The notes: a model not told the origin generated them from the sequence alone. Shown: positions 7,380 to 16,726, counted from the stretch's first letter. The stretch is 36,943 bases of DNA from Acidimicrobiaceae bacterium (GCA_003161255.1 PMOQ01000069.1:7576-44518), one strand, 5' to 3'. Program-made: numbers and translations.

Positions 7380-7684
7380 CCGCAGCCAAGAACGACGGGG
7401 CCGCCGAGACGCCGGTCGCCGAGTTGAGCTACACCGCCGCGAGCCGGGAGTTGGACGAGATCGTGGCCTTCTTCGAGCAGGGGGACCTCGACATCGACCA
7501 GCTGGTCGGGCGGCTCGAGCGGGCGACGGCCATCGTCGACGAGCTCGACCGCAGGCTGCGGCGCACCCGGGCCCAGGTCGAGGACCTGGTCCCACGGCTG
7601 GAGTCGGCCATAGCCTCGACCGACCGCGACGGCGCCCCCCAGCCCGATGAGCAGCCCGACGACGACGCACCGGGCCTGTTCTGA
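7376..7684 (+). CDS. xseB: Exodeoxyribonuclease VII small subunit
   Basis: Small helical subunit of exonuclease VII, several copies of which bind the long helix of XseA. It has the family core SYTAASRELDEIVAFFEQG, then DLDIDQLVGRLERATAIVDE and LDRRLRRTRAQVEDL. At 102 residues it is slightly longer than usual because of an acidic, low-complexity C-terminal tail ending in DDDAPGLF. The GTG start at 7376 overlaps the xseA stop by four bases. Its own TGA overlaps the ATG of the next gene by one base. Together these features put it firmly in the operon and fix the start. Confidence 0.92.
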   Translation: MTAAKNDGAAETPVAELSYTAASRELDEIVAFFEQGDLDIDQLVGRLERATAIVDELDRRLRRTRAQVEDLVPRLESAIASTDRDGAPQPDEQPDDDAPGLF

Positions 7685-8412
7685 TGAGCGCCACCGCCCC
7701 GGCCGACCGCCTCTACTTCCGCCAGCTGCTCTCCGGACGCGACTTCGCGGCCGACGACCGGATGGCCCGCCAGATGGTCAACTTCGCCTACGTGATCGGC
7801 GATCGGGAGACCGGCGAGGCGCTGATCGTCGACGCCGCGTATTCGGTGGCCGACCTGCTCGGCGTGCTCGAGGCCGACGGGATGCGCTGCACCGGCGTCC
7901 TCGTCACCCACTACCACGCCGACCACATAGGCGGGAGTCTGGGCGGCTGGCCGATCGAGGGGGCCGGCGCGCTGCTCGAGCGGGTCGACGTGCCCATCCA
8001 CGTCCAGCGCGACGAGGTCCCGTGGGTGAAGCGGGCCGCCGGGCTGCAAGACGCCAACCTCGTGGCCCACGAGAGCGGTGATGTGGTGCACGTCGGCCAG
8101 ATCGGCGTCACGCTTGTGCACACCCCCGGGCACACGCCGGGCAGCCAGTGCTTCTTGGTCGAGGGCCGCCTGGTGTCGGGGGACACTCTCTTCCTCGACG
8201 GCTGCGGGCGAACCGACCTGCCGGGCAGCGACCCGGCCGAGATGTACGAGTCGCTGACCACCCGGCTGGCCGCGGTCCCCGACTCGACGGTGCTCTTCCC
8301 GGGCCACCAGTACTCGCCCGAGCCCTCGGCGCCGATGGGAGAGGTGCGCCGCGAGAACTTCGTCCTCGCCCCCCGGTCGGCCGAGCAGTGGCTGGCCATG
8401 TTCGGGAGGTGA
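7684..8412 (+). CDS. MBL-fold metallo-hydrolase (glyoxalase II / persulfide dioxygenase-like)
   Basis: 242-residue soluble metallo-beta-lactamase-fold enzyme. The metal site is complete: THYHADH (residues 75-81), His150 in HTPGHTPGS, Asp167 in SGDTLF and His208 in FPGHQY. The CGRTDLPGSDP segment after SGDTLF is typical of the ETHE1/glyoxalase-II branch, which handle thioester or persulfide substrates. A glutathione-binding assignment would be unusual in an actinobacterium, so the thiol carrier is unknown. It starts one base before the end of xseB and its stop overlaps the start of a flavoprotein reductase. This hints at a redox or sulfur role shared with that enzyme rather than with exonuclease VII. 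Confidence 0.85.
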   Translation: MSATAPADRLYFRQLLSGRDFAADDRMARQMVNFAYVIGDRETGEALIVDAAYSVADLLGVLEADGMRCTGVLVTHYHADHIGGSLGGWPIEGAGALLERVDVPIHVQRDEVPWVKRAAGLQDANLVAHESGDVVHVGQIGVTLVHTPGHTPGSQCFLVEGRLVSGDTLFLDGCGRTDLPGSDPAEMYESLTTRLAAVPDSTVLFPGHQYSPEPSAPMGEVRRENFVLAPRSAEQWLAMFGR

Positions 8413-9641
8413 GCGGCACCGCGAGCGATCCGGGCGGGCCCCTCGACGCAGGTGGCGCCGTCGTCGTGGTCGGTGGTTCGCTCGCCGGCCTCCGGGCTGT
8501 CCAGGGCCTGCGCCGTGGTGGCTTCACCGGCCCACTCGTCCTGGTCGGTGCGGAGGCCCACCTCCCCTATGACCGCCCGCCGCTGTCGAAGCAGGTGCTC
8601 TCGGGCAAGTGGGAGCCCGAACGCACCTCGCTGGCCGGTCGCGAGGCGCTCGACGAGCTCGGTGTCGACGCCCGCCTCGGCCACCGGGCGATCTCCCTCG
8701 ATGTCGGGGCGCGCCGGGTCGAGCTCGACGACGGCTCGTCGCTGGTAGGCGACGGGGTGGTCGTCGCCACGGGGGCCACACCGAGGCACCTCTTCGCCGA
8801 CGAAGGAGTGGTGGTCCTCCGGACGATCGACGACAGCCTGGCGCTGCGCGACCGGGTGGCTGCCGTCGGTGCGGGATGTCGGCTGGTCGTGATCGGGGCC
8901 GGCTTCATCGGGTCCGAGGTCGCTTCCACGTGCTCGGCGCTCGGGTGCGTCGTGACCGTGGTCGAGATGCTGCCGGTCCCGCTCGTGCCCGCGCTCGGCG
9001 AGACCATCGGGGGCGCGCTCGGCGCGCTGCACGGCCGCAACGGCGTCGACCTGCGCACCTCGACCTCGGTCGAATCGGTGACGGCCTCCTCGAGCGTGGC
9101 AACGGTCGAGCTGGGCGACGGGACCTCGCTCGAGGCCGACGTGGTCGTGGCCGGGATCGGGGTCGTGCCCGAGGTGTCGTGGCTATTCGGATCGGAGCTG
9201 ACCATCGAGAACGGCGTGGTATGCGACCCGTCGCTCTTCGCCGCCGATGGGATCGTGGCGGCCGGTGACCTGGCCCGGTGGCCCTTCCACGGCGAGTTGG
9301 TCCGGGTCGAGCACTGGCAGATGGCCGCCGACATGGGCGACGCCGCGGCCACCGGGCTCCTGGCCGGTCGCGCCGCCGCCCCGGCCTTCGAGCCGGTGCC
9401 CTACTTCTGGTCCGACCAGTACGGGGAGAAGATCCAGGTCATCGGGCACCCGTCGCCGGCCGACGAGGTGGTGGTGGTCGACGGGAGCCTGGACGAGCGC
9501 TTCATCGCCCTGTATCGACACGGCGATGCCCTGAGCGCGGTGGCCGCGCTGACCAAGCCCCGACAGCTGATGGGCTACCGGCCCCTGCTGGCCGCGGGGG
9601 CCTCGTTCGACGAGGCGCTGGCGGCCTCCGAACCTCGCTGA
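8409..9641 (+). CDS. FAD/NAD(P)-dependent ferredoxin-reductase-type oxidoreductase
   Basis: 410-residue flavoprotein of the BphA4/rubredoxin reductase type, which passes electrons from NAD(P)H through FAD to a small iron-sulfur protein. FAD binding is shown by VVVVGGSLAGLRAVQGLRRG near residues 15-34 and by the downstream GIVAAGDLARWP. NAD(P) binding is shown by LVVIGAGFIGSEVAS near 160-175. The YDRPPLSKQVLSG segment is diagnostic of the family, and the PYFWSDQYGEKIQVIG block marks the C-terminal reductase domain. GTG at 8409 overlaps the MBL gene stop (GTGA). No ferredoxin gene is seen in the window, so the acceptor is encoded elsewhere. Its 3' end overlaps the convergent transglutaminase gene by 67 bases. 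Confidence 0.9.
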   Translation: MSGTASDPGGPLDAGGAVVVVGGSLAGLRAVQGLRRGGFTGPLVLVGAEAHLPYDRPPLSKQVLSGKWEPERTSLAGREALDELGVDARLGHRAISLDVGARRVELDDGSSLVGDGVVVATGATPRHLFADEGVVVLRTIDDSLALRDRVAAVGAGCRLVVIGAGFIGSEVASTCSALGCVVTVVEMLPVPLVPALGETIGGALGALHGRNGVDLRTSTSVESVTASSSVATVELGDGTSLEADVVVAGIGVVPEVSWLFGSELTIENGVVCDPSLFAADGIVAAGDLARWPFHGELVRVEHWQMAADMGDAAATGLLAGRAAAPAFEPVPYFWSDQYGEKIQVIGHPSPADEVVVVDGSLDERFIALYRHGDALSAVAALTKPRQLMGYRPLLAAGASFDEALAASEPR

Positions 9642-11683
9642 CCCGGGCGCCGGCCCGGTGAGCGCCGCGACATGCGTCGCGCCAGCGCGCGGGCATCGCT
9701 GACCAGCCGGTCGGCCACCGCGCCCGCGAGCGCCCGGCCCCCGAACGCCGACTCCTCGGCCACCGCTGCGATCGCGCGCGCGTCGGGCCGTCCGGCGGGT
9801 GGTGGCGCGTGCGCGTCGATGCGCGCGGCCAGCCCCGACAGCGACTCGCTCGGCGCCGGGTCGAGGCCAGCCCGCCGGGCCGCCCGCTCGAGCGCCGCCG
9901 AGACCGCCGCCTGGGGAGTCGCCGGCGCCTGTGAGCGCCGGCGCGCCACGAAGAAGGCCAGCGCCAGCGCCGCCGCCACCAGCACGGTCGGGACGAGGGG
10001 CACCCGGTGCAGCGCGCGGATCGCGTCGTGGCCGAGCGTGGCCGCGGGAGAGGGGTTGACGGTGGCGACCAGGGCGGTCGGGTCGAAGCTCTGCCACCCG
10101 AAACCGGGGAACCACACCTGCACCCACGCGTGGGCGTCCTTCGCCTGGACGCTGTAGAGGTCGGTGATCGGGTTGTAGGAGCCGGGCACGTACCCGGTCG
10201 CCTCCCGGGTCGGGATGCCGAGCGTGCGTAGCATCACCGCGAGCGACGTCGAGATCTGCTCGCAGAAGCCGCGCCGGTCGCCGAAGAGGAACTCGTCGAC
10301 GGTGTCGGCGCCCTTGGGCAGCGGCGGGATGTCGGTGGTGTACCGGGTGTGGATCGACATCCAGTGCTCGAGGGCGAGCACCTTGGCCTCGGTGTTGGTC
10401 GCGTGGGCGGTGATCTTGGCGGCCAGCGCCGCCACCCTCGGATACGGGTGGGGGAGCTCGGTGAGCCGGGCCTGGTCGATCGGGCTCAGCTTCGGGGCCG
10501 GCGCCTCCGCGAGCTCGGCCGTGGTCGCGTTGTCGACCGAGGACACGACGGTGTAGATCGAGCCCGAGCCCATGGAGGTGCCCGAGCGGATGTTGCCGTC
10601 GGCGTCGACGAAGAGCCGCTGGGCCGGGAACCAGACCGAGCTCGCGACCTCGGCGTGGAAGACCAGGTTCGGGCCCGGCTGGACCAGGTAGAAGGTCTGG
10701 ATGTCCTGGGCGCCGCCCGCCGAGCTGAGGGCGAACGGCGGCCCGCCGCCGATCTCGCGCCAGCCGGGATGGTTCTTCGCGGCCACCTCGGTCCAGCTCT
10801 GGCCGTCCCAGTTGTCGAAGGTCTCGGCGACCCAGAAGCTCGGCTGGGTCGCCCGGACCCGGAACACGAGCTCCCTGCCGAGCGCACCGCGCACGGCAGT
10901 GTCGAGCGGCCCGGCGAAGCCGAGGAACCCGCCGACCGCGACCCGTCCCGAGCCGGCATGGACCGGGAAGGTGGCCCCGCTGGCCGTGCCCTCGAGCCCG
11001 GCCGGCGAGGCGATCGAGACGTCGCCGCCGATGGCCGAGGGGAACACCAGGCGGCTCGACACCGACGGGGCCGGCAGGGCGATGATGCATGCGAGCGCGA
11101 CCACCACCAACGTGAGGGCGCCGACGACCAGGGTCCGCAGGCGCGGCCGGCCGACGCCGCTGATCGACCCCCACATCGCGGTCATGCCCACGAGCGCGCA
11201 CACCGCCCATGCGATGACGTAGAGGGCGAAGGTCATGTCGAGGGCCTGGGCCGCCGCGACCGCCATCAGGGTGACCGACCCGGCCAGCGAGAACGCGAGG
11301 TCGCGCCGGCTCGGCACGTCGAAGGAGTGGGTCACCTGGATCCAGGTGAACAGGACGGCCAGCGGGCCCTCGACCGCCGCGAGGTTGGTGACGCCGTGGG
11401 CGGCCGAGATGGCGAGGTAGAAGCGCCAGAACGCCACCACGGCCACCACCGCCAGGACGACCTTCAGCCCCGGCAACGGGCGGGCCCGGCGGCGGTAGGA
11501 GAAGAGGTTGCCGAGGACGACCGCGACGATCGAGCCCCCCGCGACCACCACCGAGAGCTCGCCCTCGGCGGCGCACGCGGCGATCCCGACGGCGAGGGCG
11601 CCCGTCGCCGCCACCCGCAGCAGCACCGAGTGCTCGGGTGGGCCCGGCTTGTTGGCCGCCTTGATGCGTCCGGCGAGGCTCAC
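9575..11683 (-). CDS. Membrane-bound transglutaminase-like protein (TgpA type)
   Basis: 702-residue integral membrane protein. About five hydrophobic segments occupy residues 20-205. A large extracytoplasmic region follows, with a transglutaminase core: Cys474 in RRGFCEQ, His518 in DAHAWVQVWF and Asp534 in SFDPT form the triad. One more membrane helix (VLVAAALALAFFVARRR) and an Arg/Ser-rich cytoplasmic tail close the protein. The GTG start at 11683 overlaps the stop of the DUF58 gene. The MoxR-DUF58-TgpA order is a widespread conserved operon, thought to link an AAA+ chaperone to envelope protein processing. The substrate is unknown. The 3' end runs 67 bases into the convergent flavoprotein gene. 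Confidence 0.9.
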   Translation of the reverse strand: MSLAGRIKAANKPGPPEHSVLLRVAATGALAVGIAACAAEGELSVVVAGGSIVAVVLGNLFSYRRRARPLPGLKVVLAVVAVVAFWRFYLAISAAHGVTNLAAVEGPLAVLFTWIQVTHSFDVPSRRDLAFSLAGSVTLMAVAAAQALDMTFALYVIAWAVCALVGMTAMWGSISGVGRPRLRTLVVGALTLVVVALACIIALPAPSVSSRLVFPSAIGGDVSIASPAGLEGTASGATFPVHAGSGRVAVGGFLGFAGPLDTAVRGALGRELVFRVRATQPSFWVAETFDNWDGQSWTEVAAKNHPGWREIGGGPPFALSSAGGAQDIQTFYLVQPGPNLVFHAEVASSVWFPAQRLFVDADGNIRSGTSMGSGSIYTVVSSVDNATTAELAEAPAPKLSPIDQARLTELPHPYPRVAALAAKITAHATNTEAKVLALEHWMSIHTRYTTDIPPLPKGADTVDEFLFGDRRGFCEQISTSLAVMLRTLGIPTREATGYVPGSYNPITDLYSVQAKDAHAWVQVWFPGFGWQSFDPTALVATVNPSPAATLGHDAIRALHRVPLVPTVLVAAALALAFFVARRRSQAPATPQAAVSAALERAARRAGLDPAPSESLSGLAARIDAHAPPPAGRPDARAIAAVAEESAFGGRALAGAVADRLVSDARALARRMSRRSPGRRPGQRGSEAASASSNEAPAASRGR

Positions 11684-12573
11684 CCGGTGCTCCCGCGGTT
11701 GGCCACGGCCCTGGCCAGCCGCCGGCCGGCGTCGGTCGGGCTGTAGACGGGCTCGACGCACGACCCGCCTCGTTCGATCGTCGCGAGCATCACCGGCGCG
11801 GAGCGGGCCAGCAGCGCCAGCAGGGTCCCGAGGGCGCGTTCGGCCACCAAATCACCGGCCGGGCCGTCGTCGGGCAACAGCACCCACACCTCGGGGACGG
11901 CGGCCTCCGGTCGCTCGGCCTCCCGCACCATGAGCTCGCCGCGGTGCGCGGTGGCGGGCCAGTGCACGAGCCGGCGCGGGTCGCCGGCCTCATAGGGCCT
12001 GACCCCGCGGGGCTCGCCGAACCGGGCGTCCCTCGGCACCTGGCGGTCGAGGATCGCCCCGAGCGTCGAGCCCGCCAGCAGCCCGGGATCGGGTGGCCCC
12101 GCCACCGGGGCGACCCAGAGCGGCCGGACCAGCGGGACCACGACCCGCTTGCGCCACCACAGAATGCCGAACGGGGCCGCCGAGGCCACGACGATCGTGA
12201 GCTCGCCGAGCGGGCCCCGGCGCGTCGGCACCACCGCGAACCGGCCGACCCCCGGCCCGAGCACCTCGGCCGGTCCCGGCGGCACGACCGGTTCGATCCG
12301 GAGCGGCCCGTTGGCCCGGACCCCGATCGCGACCCGACGACCGACGGTGCCGTCGCCGGGGTTCGACTCGACGCTCACGCGGAGCCGGGCGCATGCGATC
12401 GACGGCCCGACCAGGCCAGCCACGACGAACCCGGCGAGCAGGCCACCCAGGGCCTGGACCCAGCCGGACCCGCTGTTGTGGGCGACCGCGGTCCATCCGA
12501 GCAGCACGACGATGCTGCCCGCGATCGGGCCGAACGCCTTGGTCGGGCGGGGCCAGCCGCCCCGCGGCCTCAC
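11680..12573 (-). CDS. DUF58 domain-containing membrane-anchored protein
   Basis: 297 residues. Two N-terminal hydrophobic helices (about 13-31 and 40-60) precede a beta-rich region with FAVVPTRRGPLGEL and APFGILWW. Next comes the DUF58 signature GVRPYEAGDPRRLVHWPATA (about 190-209), followed by LMVREAE. DUF58 proteins contain a von Willebrand A-like fold and act with MoxR ATPases. The pairing is established for the family, but the biochemical role here is unknown. Both junctions are 4-base GTGA overlaps, with the MoxR gene before it and the transglutaminase gene after it. Equimolar, coupled synthesis of the three proteins is therefore likely. Confidence 0.88.
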   Translation of the reverse strand: MRPRGGWPRPTKAFGPIAGSIVVLLGWTAVAHNSGSGWVQALGGLLAGFVVAGLVGPSIACARLRVSVESNPGDGTVGRRVAIGVRANGPLRIEPVVPPGPAEVLGPGVGRFAVVPTRRGPLGELTIVVASAAPFGILWWRKRVVVPLVRPLWVAPVAGPPDPGLLAGSTLGAILDRQVPRDARFGEPRGVRPYEAGDPRRLVHWPATAHRGELMVREAERPEAAVPEVWVLLPDDGPAGDLVAERALGTLLALLARSAPVMLATIERGGSCVEPVYSPTDAGRRLARAVANRGSTG

Positions 12574-13592
12574 GGCCGGGGGGCGGGGAGTGCCGACAGG
12601 ACGCCCGAGACGACGCTGGCCGCGAAGCGGGCGTCGCCGTCGACGACCAGGCGGTGGGCGAGGCTCGGCACCGCCATGGCCGTGACGTCGTCGGGCGAGA
12701 CATACCCGCGTCCCGAGATGAGCGCGTGGGCCTGGGCCGAGCGCACCAGCGCGATCGACGCGCGGGGGCTGGCACCGAGGCGGACCCCGGCGGCCTCGCG
12801 GGTGGCGCGCGCGATCGCGACGGCGTAGCCGGCGATCGGCGGGGCGACGGCGATCTCTGCGGTCGCGGCGATGGAGGCGGCCCACTCGGCCACCGAGCAC
12901 ACGGGACGCAACTGGGCCACCGCGCCGCGGCCACCGTCGTGCATCGCGAGGCGCGCCTCGGTCGCCGCGTCCGGATACCCGATCGTCGCGCAGAGCGCGA
13001 ACCGGTCCAGCTGGCTCTCGACCAACGGGAAGGTGCCGAGCTGGCCGACCGGGTTCTGGGTCGCGAGCACGAGGTGGGGCTGGGGGAGCGGCCACGTCTG
13101 GCCGTCGACGGTCACCTGCTGCTCGTCCATCGACTCCAACAGGGCCGACTGGGTGCGCGGGGGGGTGCGGTTGAGCTCGTCGAGCAGCACCACGTGGGAG
13201 AACACCGGCCCCTGGCGGAACTCCCACTCGCCGGTCCGCTGGTCGTACACGGTGACGCCGGTGACGTCGCCGGGCAGCAGGTCCGGGTGGCCCTGGACCC
13301 GGGTCAGCTCGGCCCCGAGGGAGAGGGCCAGTGTTCGGGCGAGCACGGTCTTGCCCACGCCTGGCACGTCCTCGATCAGCAGGTGGCCACCCGAGAGCGC
13401 CGCGACGATGGCGACGCGCAGCGCGGCCGGCGCGCCCTTGACCACGCGCGACAGGTTGGCGTCGAGACCCTGGGCCAACGTCGCGGCGGCCCGGAGCCGT
13501 CCCGAGCGGGCCTCATCGGCGCCGGGCGCCGGTCCCGCCGGCGGGTCGGTCGTCGCACCGGTCGGGCGCGCCCATCGGGCCACCTCGGTCAC
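12570..13592 (-). CDS. MoxR-family AAA+ ATPase
   Basis: 340-residue cytosolic AAA+ ATPase of the MoxR class, proposed to act as a chaperone that matures or activates partner complexes. Walker A is EDVPGVGKTVLA (G78-T82), Walker B is VVLLDELNR (D138, E139), and sensor 1 is LVLATQNPVGQ. The C-terminal lid contains SPRASIALVRSAQAHALISG and GRGYVSPDDVTAMAVP, the normal MoxR ending. GTG at 13592 has AGGGAG six bases ahead, so the longer open frame is rejected. The first 40 residues are Pro/Ala-rich and not conserved. It heads the MoxR-DUF58-transglutaminase operon. Confidence 0.93.
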   Translation of the reverse strand: MTEVARWARPTGATTDPPAGPAPGADEARSGRLRAAATLAQGLDANLSRVVKGAPAALRVAIVAALSGGHLLIEDVPGVGKTVLARTLALSLGAELTRVQGHPDLLPGDVTGVTVYDQRTGEWEFRQGPVFSHVVLLDELNRTPPRTQSALLESMDEQQVTVDGQTWPLPQPHLVLATQNPVGQLGTFPLVESQLDRFALCATIGYPDAATEARLAMHDGGRGAVAQLRPVCSVAEWAASIAATAEIAVAPPIAGYAVAIARATREAAGVRLGASPRASIALVRSAQAHALISGRGYVSPDDVTAMAVPSLAHRLVVDGDARFAASVVSGVLSALPAPRP

Positions 13593-13736
13593 GCAAGCTC
13601 CCTGATCGCTTGGACCCCTCGCGGGGTCGTCGTTCGGTGTCACCGGATCGGGCCATCGACTCGGGCCTGGTCCGGCAGCCATTCTCACCCAGCGCGGCCG
13701 CGGGATTGGTGATGGCGCCCCGCTCGCCGGGGCGAT

Positions 13737-15206
13737 CTAGAAGGTGATGGCCGAGAGCTCGGGAATTGTCTTGAGGGCCCGGCCCCGGGCCTCCAGCCAC
13801 CGGCCACGCTGCGTGGCGCGCTGGGCGTCGCCCAGCTTCGGCTCGACGGTCCGGGCCGGGTGGTAGGCGTCGGCGACCGCCTCCTCGTTCGACCACACCC
13901 CGACGGCCATGCCGGCCAGGAAGCCGGCCCCGAGCGTGGTGGCCTCGAGGGTGGCCGAGAGGTCGACCGGGCGCCCGATCGCATCGGCGAGGGCCTGGAC
14001 GAAGACCGGGTTGGCCGACATGCCGCCGTCGACCCGGAGGGACTCGACGGACCGCCCGCTGTCGCCCTCGGCCGCCTCCAGGAGGTCGGCCCCCCGATGG
14101 GCGACCCCCTCGAGGACCGCCCGGACAACCTCGGCCCGCCCGGTACCCCGCGTGATCCCGAAGAGCGCCCCGCGCGCGCCGAAGTCCCATACCGGGGTGG
14201 CCATGCCGAGCAGGGCCGGCACGAACCACACGTCGCCGGTGTCCTCGCACGCCGCCGCGATCTCGGCCGAGCTCTCGGCGTCGGGGATGAGCCCCATGTC
14301 GTCGCGCAGCCACTCGATGCAGCTGCCGGCCGACAGCATCATCGCCTCGACCCCGTAGACGGTCTCGCCGCCGCGGCGCCAGGTGACGATCGGGAACGTG
14401 CCCCCAGTGCTCCGGTCGAGCGCGCCGGGCGCGGCGGTTCCCGTGACCTGGTCGAGCATGCCCCCGGTCCCAAAGGTGGCCTTGGCCAGTCCCGGCCGGG
14501 TGCAGCCCTGCCCGACCAGCGCGGCCTGCTGGTCGCCGGCCATCCCGCACAGCAGCGGGGCGCCGGGGAGGGCCCGGGCCTCCCCGATCGGGCCGGACGA
14601 GTCGACGATCGTCGGCAGCATGGACGAGGGAATCCGCAGGACCTCGAGCGCGCGCTCGTCCCAGGTGGCACCGGTCGGGTCGCTGAGCGCGGTGACGGCG
14701 GCGTTGGTGGGGTCGGTGACGTGCAGCGCGCCGTCGGACAGGACCCAGGCGCACCAGGTGTCGATCGTCCCGAAGCACAGCTCCTCGGCGGCCCGCTCGC
14801 GCTCGGGGTCGACCTCGTCCAAGATCGCGGCCAACTTGGTCGCCGACGCGTTGGGCGGGAACCGGAACCCGTCCGCCTGGAGCAGGAGGCACGTCCCGAC
14901 CGTCCGGAGGTCCTGCCAGCCGAGCGCGGGGCCCACGGGCGCACCGGTCCGGCGGTCCCAGACGAGGGTGGTGGCGCGCTGGTTGGCGATCCCGACGCCG
15001 GCGACCGTCCCCACCTCGGCCAGCGCCGCGGCGGCGGTGGTGCGGACGACCTCCGCGATGCGGGCCGCGTCGACCTCGACGAGCCCGGGGGCGGGGGAGG
15101 ACGGGAGCACCGCCTCGTGATGGACCCGGCCGACCGAACCGTCGGGCGAGACGATCGCGGAGCGGACCCCCGACGTGCCGACGTCGACGACGAGCAGCGA
15201 GCTCAC
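13737..15206 (-). CDS. glpK: Glycerol kinase (FGGY family)
   Basis: 489-residue carbohydrate kinase that should phosphorylate glycerol to sn-glycerol-3-phosphate with ATP. The ribonuclease-H-like fold begins with LLVVDVGTSGVRSAIV. GlpK-like blocks follow: VWDRRTGAPVGPALGWQDLR, the DPTNAAVTAL segment, CGMAGDQQAALVGQGC, FGTGGMLDQ and LRVDGGMSANPVFVQALAD. The loop usually read GTTSSRA is GTSGVRS here, so a related polyol substrate cannot be excluded. However, the neighbours (glpD and an alkyl-DHAP synthase-like gene) argue for glycerol. GTG at 15206 overlaps the upstream stop by four bases. It is last in the operon. Confidence 0.87.
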   Translation of the reverse strand: MSSLLVVDVGTSGVRSAIVSPDGSVGRVHHEAVLPSSPAPGLVEVDAARIAEVVRTTAAAALAEVGTVAGVGIANQRATTLVWDRRTGAPVGPALGWQDLRTVGTCLLLQADGFRFPPNASATKLAAILDEVDPERERAAEELCFGTIDTWCAWVLSDGALHVTDPTNAAVTALSDPTGATWDERALEVLRIPSSMLPTIVDSSGPIGEARALPGAPLLCGMAGDQQAALVGQGCTRPGLAKATFGTGGMLDQVTGTAAPGALDRSTGGTFPIVTWRRGGETVYGVEAMMLSAGSCIEWLRDDMGLIPDAESSAEIAAACEDTGDVWFVPALLGMATPVWDFGARGALFGITRGTGRAEVVRAVLEGVAHRGADLLEAAEGDSGRSVESLRVDGGMSANPVFVQALADAIGRPVDLSATLEATTLGAGFLAGMAVGVWSNEEAVADAYHPARTVEPKLGDAQRATQRGRWLEARGRALKTIPELSAITF

Positions 15207-16726
15207 GGCCACGGGGTCGGCCCGAAGCGCGACGCCAGCCCCAGCTTGCCCGGGTTGAGGATGCCCACCGGGTCGAGCGCGTCCTTGACCGATTGCAGCA
15301 CCGAGAAGCCCGACCCGAGCGCCTCGGCCAGGAACCGGCTGCGGTTGAGGCCGATGCCGTGGTGATGGCTGATCGCAGCGCCGTGCGCGAGCACGCACGC
15401 CGTGGCGGCGTCCCAGGCCTCCCGGTAGTAGGTCTCCTGCCAGGCCAGCTGGGCCGCGTCGTCGGGCTCAGCGCCGGCCGGGCGGCGCCCGCCGAAGGTG
15501 AAGTAGAGGCAGGCGCCGTCGGGGTATGCGTGGGACTCGTGCACCGATGCGTTCAGCGTGCCCTCGATGCCCCGGAGGGTGGCGACGACCTCCGCGGCCA
15601 GCCCGGGCAGCACCGACCACCGGCCGGCGATCTCGATCGTGTCGACGACGATGTTGGCCTTCCAGAGCGGACCGAGCGCGGAGGTGTCGTTGCGCTCCTG
15701 GAGCCACCGGGTGACGAGCTCGTCGTCGAGCCGGTCCGCCCCTGCGCACTCGTGGTCGCACACCGAGAGTGTCGCATCCACCACAACCGGGTCGGCCTCG
15801 TCGTAGATCACCATGACGCAGGATTCGGTGTCGAAGTTCCGCTTCGACTCGGTCTCGTCGTAGAGGCGCAGCACCGCCGGCGTGGCCCCGCGCCGAAGGA
15901 TCCGCCGGCACGCATCGAGCCCGGCCGCGAACGAACCGAAGCCGAGGGCGCGGCGGTCGTCGGCCGCCGGAGACGGCGTGATGCGCAGCCGGGCTCCGGT
16001 GACCACGCCGAGGGTGCCCTCGCTGCCGACGAAAAGCTGGGTGAGGCTCGGCCCGGTCGCGGATCGGGGCGCGGCACCGTCGGTGCGGATGACGGACCCG
16101 TCGGCCAGCACGACCTCGAGCCCCTCGACCAGGTCCTCGATCTTCCCGTAGCGGGTCGAGTACTGACCGGCGCCCCGACAGGCGATCCATCCACCCACCG
16201 TCGAGATGTCCATGGACTGGGGCCAATGGCCGAAGGTGTAGCCCGAACCCGCCGACCGCAGCGCCGCCTCGAGGTCGGGGCCGAAGGTCCCCGCACCGAC
16301 GTCCGCCAGCAGCGACGCCTCGTCGAGGTCGGCGAGCCCCGACAACCCGCGAAGGTCCAGCGACACACCGCCGAAGACCGGTATCGAGCCGCCACAGACC
16401 CCGCTGCCGCCCGCGGTGGCCGTCACCGGGATCGCCGCTTCGTTGCACCGGGCGAGGACGCTCGCGACGCCCTCGACCGTGGTCGGCCTCGCGACGACGG
16501 CGGGTCGCGCCGGGACCTGGCCCCGGGCGGCCCAGCCGATCGAGAGCGGCCACCAGTCCCGCGCCGCCTCCTCGCGCGACTGCGGTTCGCTCGAGACATC
16601 GACGCCATCGGCGCGGAATCGGTCGATCAGTGCCTTTGGCACCTCGACGCGGGTGCCGCCCAACCGTTCGGTCGTCCCCCCCGGCCCGGCGTCGACGGCG
16701 CTCGGGGGGACGCGCCCCCCGCTCAT
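15203..16726 (-). CDS. FAD-linked oxidase, alkyldihydroxyacetonephosphate synthase-like
   Basis: 507-residue flavoenzyme with an N-terminal PCMH-type FAD-binding domain (VARPTTVEGVASVLARCNEA and TATAGGSGVCGGS). The central GHWPQSMDISTVGGWIACRG and YGKIEDLVEGLE resemble the FSTxGGW and YGNIED blocks of alkyl-DHAP synthase (AGPS). The C-terminal cap has ISHHHGIGLNRSRFL, matching the HHHG loop of AGPS, and ends with LDPVGILNPGKLG. AGPS swaps an acyl for an alkyl chain to start ether-lipid synthesis. D-lactate or other hydroxyacid dehydrogenases share this fold, so the assignment is family-level. The ATG at 16726 overlaps the glpD stop (ATGA), and the stop overlaps glpK. Confidence 0.85.
   Translation of the reverse strand: MSGGRVPPSAVDAGPGGTTERLGGTRVEVPKALIDRFRADGVDVSSEPQSREEAARDWWPLSIGWAARGQVPARPAVVARPTTVEGVASVLARCNEAAIPVTATAGGSGVCGGSIPVFGGVSLDLRGLSGLADLDEASLLADVGAGTFGPDLEAALRSAGSGYTFGHWPQSMDISTVGGWIACRGAGQYSTRYGKIEDLVEGLEVVLADGSVIRTDGAAPRSATGPSLTQLFVGSEGTLGVVTGARLRITPSPAADDRRALGFGSFAAGLDACRRILRRGATPAVLRLYDETESKRNFDTESCVMVIYDEADPVVVDATLSVCDHECAGADRLDDELVTRWLQERNDTSALGPLWKANIVVDTIEIAGRWSVLPGLAAEVVATLRGIEGTLNASVHESHAYPDGACLYFTFGGRRPAGAEPDDAAQLAWQETYYREAWDAATACVLAHGAAISHHHGIGLNRSRFLAEALGSGFSVLQSVKDALDPVGILNPGKLGLASRFGPTPWP

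Noticed and set aside
6063-7694. 543-residue minus-strand open frame over xseA/xseB
   Set aside because: High-GC shadow; composition is His/Arg/Gly-rich with no conserved motifs, while xseA/xseB motifs are clear.
13860-15365. 501-residue plus-strand open frame over glpK
   Set aside because: Shadow of the glycerol kinase gene with no domain signature.
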